A stretch of 24,653 bases of DNA. It comes from JBOGJI01 sp050747865 (GTDB taxonomy: Bacteria > Acidobacteriota > Thermoanaerobaculia > Multivoradales > JAHEKO01). The notes under the pieces were generated by a model. The model did no database searches, was not told where the DNA came from, and worked only from the letters and a program-made list of their open reading frames with translations. This document shows, in pieces, positions 22,610 to 24,653 of the stretch (positions are counted from its first letter, which is position 1; each line of letters begins with the position of its first letter). The position numbers and the translations under genes are program-made. Location: NCBI GenBank assembly GCA_050747865.1, contig JBOGJI010000295.1:1-24653 (forward strand), given 5' to 3'.

Positions 22610-23043
22610 GTCGGCAGCGAATACTCGATGCGACTCAGGAGTTGCTCGACTTGGCGGGTTCCCAGGTCGCTGCGCGCGAGGTCGACCGGACGTGCACCTC
22701 CCAGTTGCGGCTGCCGGCTGGTGAGGAACTCGTGAGCCAGCTCGGGGTCCTCCCATGCCTCCTCGGCCAGGGCGGTCATCCGAGCCAGACGTTCGAGCCG
22801 CTCGCTCTGGCGCGCGTTCAGTCGCTTCTTGATCCGCTTGAGCGTGCTGCGAGGCACGATCTCGTGCGTGAGCTCGACGACGGCACGCGGGTTCATCGCA
22901 ACGCGGCGAACGGCCAGTTCCAGCGATTCAATGGGCAACCCCGCCTCCACGAGCTCTCGCAGGTCGTCGACACTGCGTACCTGCCGCTTCAGGGTCGCCT
23001 GTCCCCCTAGGATCTCCGCTACTTCTGGCGCCTTGATCGTCAT
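22606..23043 (-). CDS. Xre/MbcA/ParS-type antitoxin of the RES pair
   Basis: The start at 23043 follows AGGGAG six bases upstream. The 145-residue protein has an N-terminal helical part (MTIKAPEVAEILGG and helices to about 85, including STLKRIKKRLNARQSERL, which resembles the Xre-like helix-turn-helix) and a C-terminal DUF2384-type domain (LARMTALAEEAWEDPELAHEF then a Gln/Pro turn and LGTRQVEQLLSRIEY), the part that plugs the RES active site. It would repress its own promoter. The overlap with the toxin couples their translation. Confidence 0.88.
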   Translation of the reverse strand: MTIKAPEVAEILGGQATLKRQVRSVDDLRELVEAGLPIESLELAVRRVAMNPRAVVELTHEIVPRSTLKRIKKRLNARQSERLERLARMTALAEEAWEDPELAHEFLTSRQPQLGGARPVDLARSDLGTRQVEQLLSRIEYSLPT

Positions 23044-23063
23044 CGGGTGCTCCCTAGTGACCG

Positions 23064-23087
23064 CTTGAGCCAATGCTATGATTCAAG
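23064..23087. promoter_or_regulatory. Inverted repeat upstream of the RES antitoxin
   Basis: CTTGA at 23064-23068 and TCAAG at 23083-23087 are reverse complements with a 14-base spacer, placed just upstream of the antitoxin ribosome site. It could be the antitoxin operator. No confident -35/-10 pair was found. The arms are short, so chance is possible. Confidence 0.25.
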
Positions 23088-23115
23088 TGGCCAAACGCGC
23101 AAGTTCCGATGGAAC

Positions 23116-24429
23116 TCAGCTTCGGCCACCGGAGCGGAGCTGGCTCTCTTCAGCCTCCGCCTCTACGACGCGCAGGCGGGCTAGCGAGAACTTCTCCAGC
23201 GGCTGGGCCTCTGCGAGCACCAGTTGCGCGACGTGCTCGCCGACGGCGGGCCCCATCTTGTAGCCGTGGCCCGAGCCGCCGCCGACCAGCCAGACATCCT
23301 CCAGGGCCGGGTGGCGGTCGATGAGGAGGTGACCGTCGTGCGTGGTCTCGTACTGGCAGACCCGGCTCTCGAGCAGAGGGGCGTCGGCCAGATCGGGGAA
23401 GCGGCGGCGCAGGAAGGAGCGAACGCGGGCTAGAGCTTCCTGACTGGCGGTGCGTTCCAGGGTGGTGGGGTCGACGGTCTCGCCGTGGGTGTCGTCGGCG
23501 ACCTTGAAGCCGCGCTCCTCATTGCCCGGGATGCCGTAGAGGACCCGGTCGCCGAAGTCGACCCAGGTGGGGAGGCTCTCCTCACGGTAGCGAGCGTCTC
23601 CGGTGGGCGTGCCGAAGAAGAACACCTCCTGGCGGGTCGGTCGGATGCGGCCGCCCACCGCCTCGGGGAAAAGCTCGCCCAGCCAGGGGCCGCAGGCGAA
23701 GACGAAGGCGTCGGCGGCAAGCTGGGAGCCGTCGGACAGCTTCAGGGTGGCGAGCCGGCCCTGCGAGCCTTCCACCGGCCGTGCGGCCGCCTGTCGGTAC
23801 TCGCCCCCCGCGGCGACGAAAGCCCGCGTCACCTCCTGGCAGGCCCGACGCGCGGCGAGATACCCCGCCTGCTCCTCCAGAAACACGCTGCCGACGCCCG
23901 AGAAGTCGATCTGCCGGAAGCGCTCCGCCGCACGGGCGACGGGAATCTCCCGCGCTGGAAGCCCCGCTTCGGCGAGCAGTGGGAGCGACGAGCGGGCGTA
24001 AGCGTCGTCCCCCTGGAACATCCAGAGCGCCGTCGTCGGGGTGTAGAGGCGCATGCCCTGGCTCGCCTCGAGCTCGCGCCACTGCTCGAAAGCGCGCACG
24101 ACCCACTCCACATAGAGGCGATCGGCGCCGTACATGCCGCGGATCACCCGGGTCTCGCCGCCGGAGCTCGATCGCGAGTTGCCCGGCCCCCAGGCGTCGA
24201 GCAGTGTCACGCGGACGCCGGCGCGGACCAGGTGCAGGGCCGTCCAACCTCCGAACGCCCCGGCACCGACCACGACCACGCGCTGATTGCGATCCTTCGG
24301 GCTACTCGATGCACCGCGCCGCGACGTGGCGGGGCCGGGTGATCCGGCGGCTGCCAGGGAGCCGCTCATCGCGGCGCCGAGAGAGAAGGTAGCGGTGGTC
24401 CGCAAGAAGCTGCGGCGTGTGAGCCCCAT
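23116..24429 (-). CDS. Tat-exported FAD-dependent oxidase, monomeric sarcosine oxidase-like
   Basis: The start at 24429 is chosen because it begins MGLTRRSFLR, a twin-arginine signal, with a hydrophobic stretch to about 28. The 437-residue protein then has the FAD motif VVVVGAGAFGGW at 51-62 and a DAAO/sarcosine-oxidase fold. GGETRVIRGMYG at 90-101 matches the sarcosine oxidase flavin-site loop. Cys358 in SRVCQYETTHDGHLLIDRHP fits the covalent flavin-linking Cys, Lys309 (RGFKVADD) fits the oxygen-activating Lys, and GGGSGHGYKMGPAVGE closes the FAD site. It would oxidise an N-methyl amino acid or related amine in the periplasm, giving H2O2. A cofactored Tat export is unusual for this family, which is often cytoplasmic. 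Substrate unknown. Confidence 0.88.
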   Translation of the reverse strand: MGLTRRSFLRTTATFSLGAAMSGSLAAAGSPGPATSRRGASSSPKDRNQRVVVVGAGAFGGWTALHLVRAGVRVTLLDAWGPGNSRSSSGGETRVIRGMYGADRLYVEWVVRAFEQWRELEASQGMRLYTPTTALWMFQGDDAYARSSLPLLAEAGLPAREIPVARAAERFRQIDFSGVGSVFLEEQAGYLAARRACQEVTRAFVAAGGEYRQAAARPVEGSQGRLATLKLSDGSQLAADAFVFACGPWLGELFPEAVGGRIRPTRQEVFFFGTPTGDARYREESLPTWVDFGDRVLYGIPGNEERGFKVADDTHGETVDPTTLERTASQEALARVRSFLRRRFPDLADAPLLESRVCQYETTHDGHLLIDRHPALEDVWLVGGGSGHGYKMGPAVGEHVAQLVLAEAQPLEKFSLARLRVVEAEAEESQLRSGGRS

Positions 24430-24653
24430 GGGAGTGGATCGCGGACGGTCTCGGTTATCCCCGAGGCCGGTGTCCCGTGCGGATGTCTCGCGCCGCACGG
24501 GACACTAGCACGGCAGGTAGTCTTGGCCCATGGTGCGTCGTGACGCAGACGGTGATCCTGTTTTGTGGGTGTCGTCTGCTGGCTGCGCGTCTCCAGCGGG
24601 TGGGAGTCCCGTCTCGGTAAGCGCCGGTGCGCCGAGTAGCAGGCCCCAGACGA
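24430..24653. other. Window end without a supported gene
   Basis: The minus strand is open from the window edge to a TAG at 24507-24505 (49 codons), ending RRTMGQDYLPC, and could be the tail of a gene lying beyond the edge. The plus strand is also open from an ATG at 24531. Neither shows a family motif or clear codon bias, so no gene is called. 24430-24500 is the leader of the oxidase gene. Confidence 0.3.

Noticed and set aside
24531..24653. Gene starting at ATG 24531 and running off the window
   Set aside because: No ribosome site, no family motif and mixed codon use; both strands are open here.

Overview
This 24.65-kb window is GC-rich chromosomal DNA from a bacterium. Third codon positions are almost all G or C. 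A lipoprotein signal with a lipobox, a Tat signal and an exported hydrolase point to a cell with an envelope able to carry periplasmic proteins, most likely Gram-negative. I cannot name the phylum from sequence alone; Acidobacteriota or a deltaproteobacterial-type lineage would fit but is not shown. No tRNA, rRNA, CRISPR array, transposase or classical intrinsic terminator was recognised.

Layout. (1) 1-345: start of a Rossmann-fold oxidoreductase leaving the window on the minus strand. (2) 442-2667: a consensus-like sigma-70 promoter with an inverted repeat over its -35 box drives a three-gene set: a tiny Gly-rich hydrophobic protein, a class-3-lipase-like protein that appears to lack a segment after its nucleophile elbow, and an ankyrin-repeat lipoprotein. 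This looks like a toxin/immunity-type locus. (3) 2775-3442: AbrB/VapC toxin-antitoxin pair 1, followed by about 510 bases with only a gene remnant. (4) 3957-10030: metabolic and housekeeping genes (exported M20 amidohydrolase, ATP-type PEP carboxykinase, dodecin, a cation/proton antiporter downstream of thiI). (5) 10144-16821: an accessory island with AbrB/VapC pair 2, an SMC/OLD-like ATPase with a small TOPRIM-like partner broken by a frameshift, a large single-chain restriction-modification protein, and AbrB/VapC pair 3. (6) 16944-22075: an FAO-type GMC oxidoreductase, then a compact operon of a LiaI-like membrane protein, a LiaF-like protein, a LytS-type histidine kinase and a LytTR response regulator, preceded by a 21-bp-period direct repeat that suits LytTR binding. 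(7) 22160-24429: a RES-domain/Xre-type toxin-antitoxin pair and a Tat-exported sarcosine-oxidase-like flavoenzyme.

Working together. The four toxin-antitoxin pairs, the restriction enzyme and the ATPase/TOPRIM-like pair form a stability and defence-like accessory layer inserted among ordinary metabolism genes. The Lia-like membrane proteins and LytS/LytTR pair probably form one envelope-sensing circuit with autoregulation. The most notable items are the peptide-lipase-ankyrin operon, the frameshifted ATPase partner, and the candidate LytTR operator.
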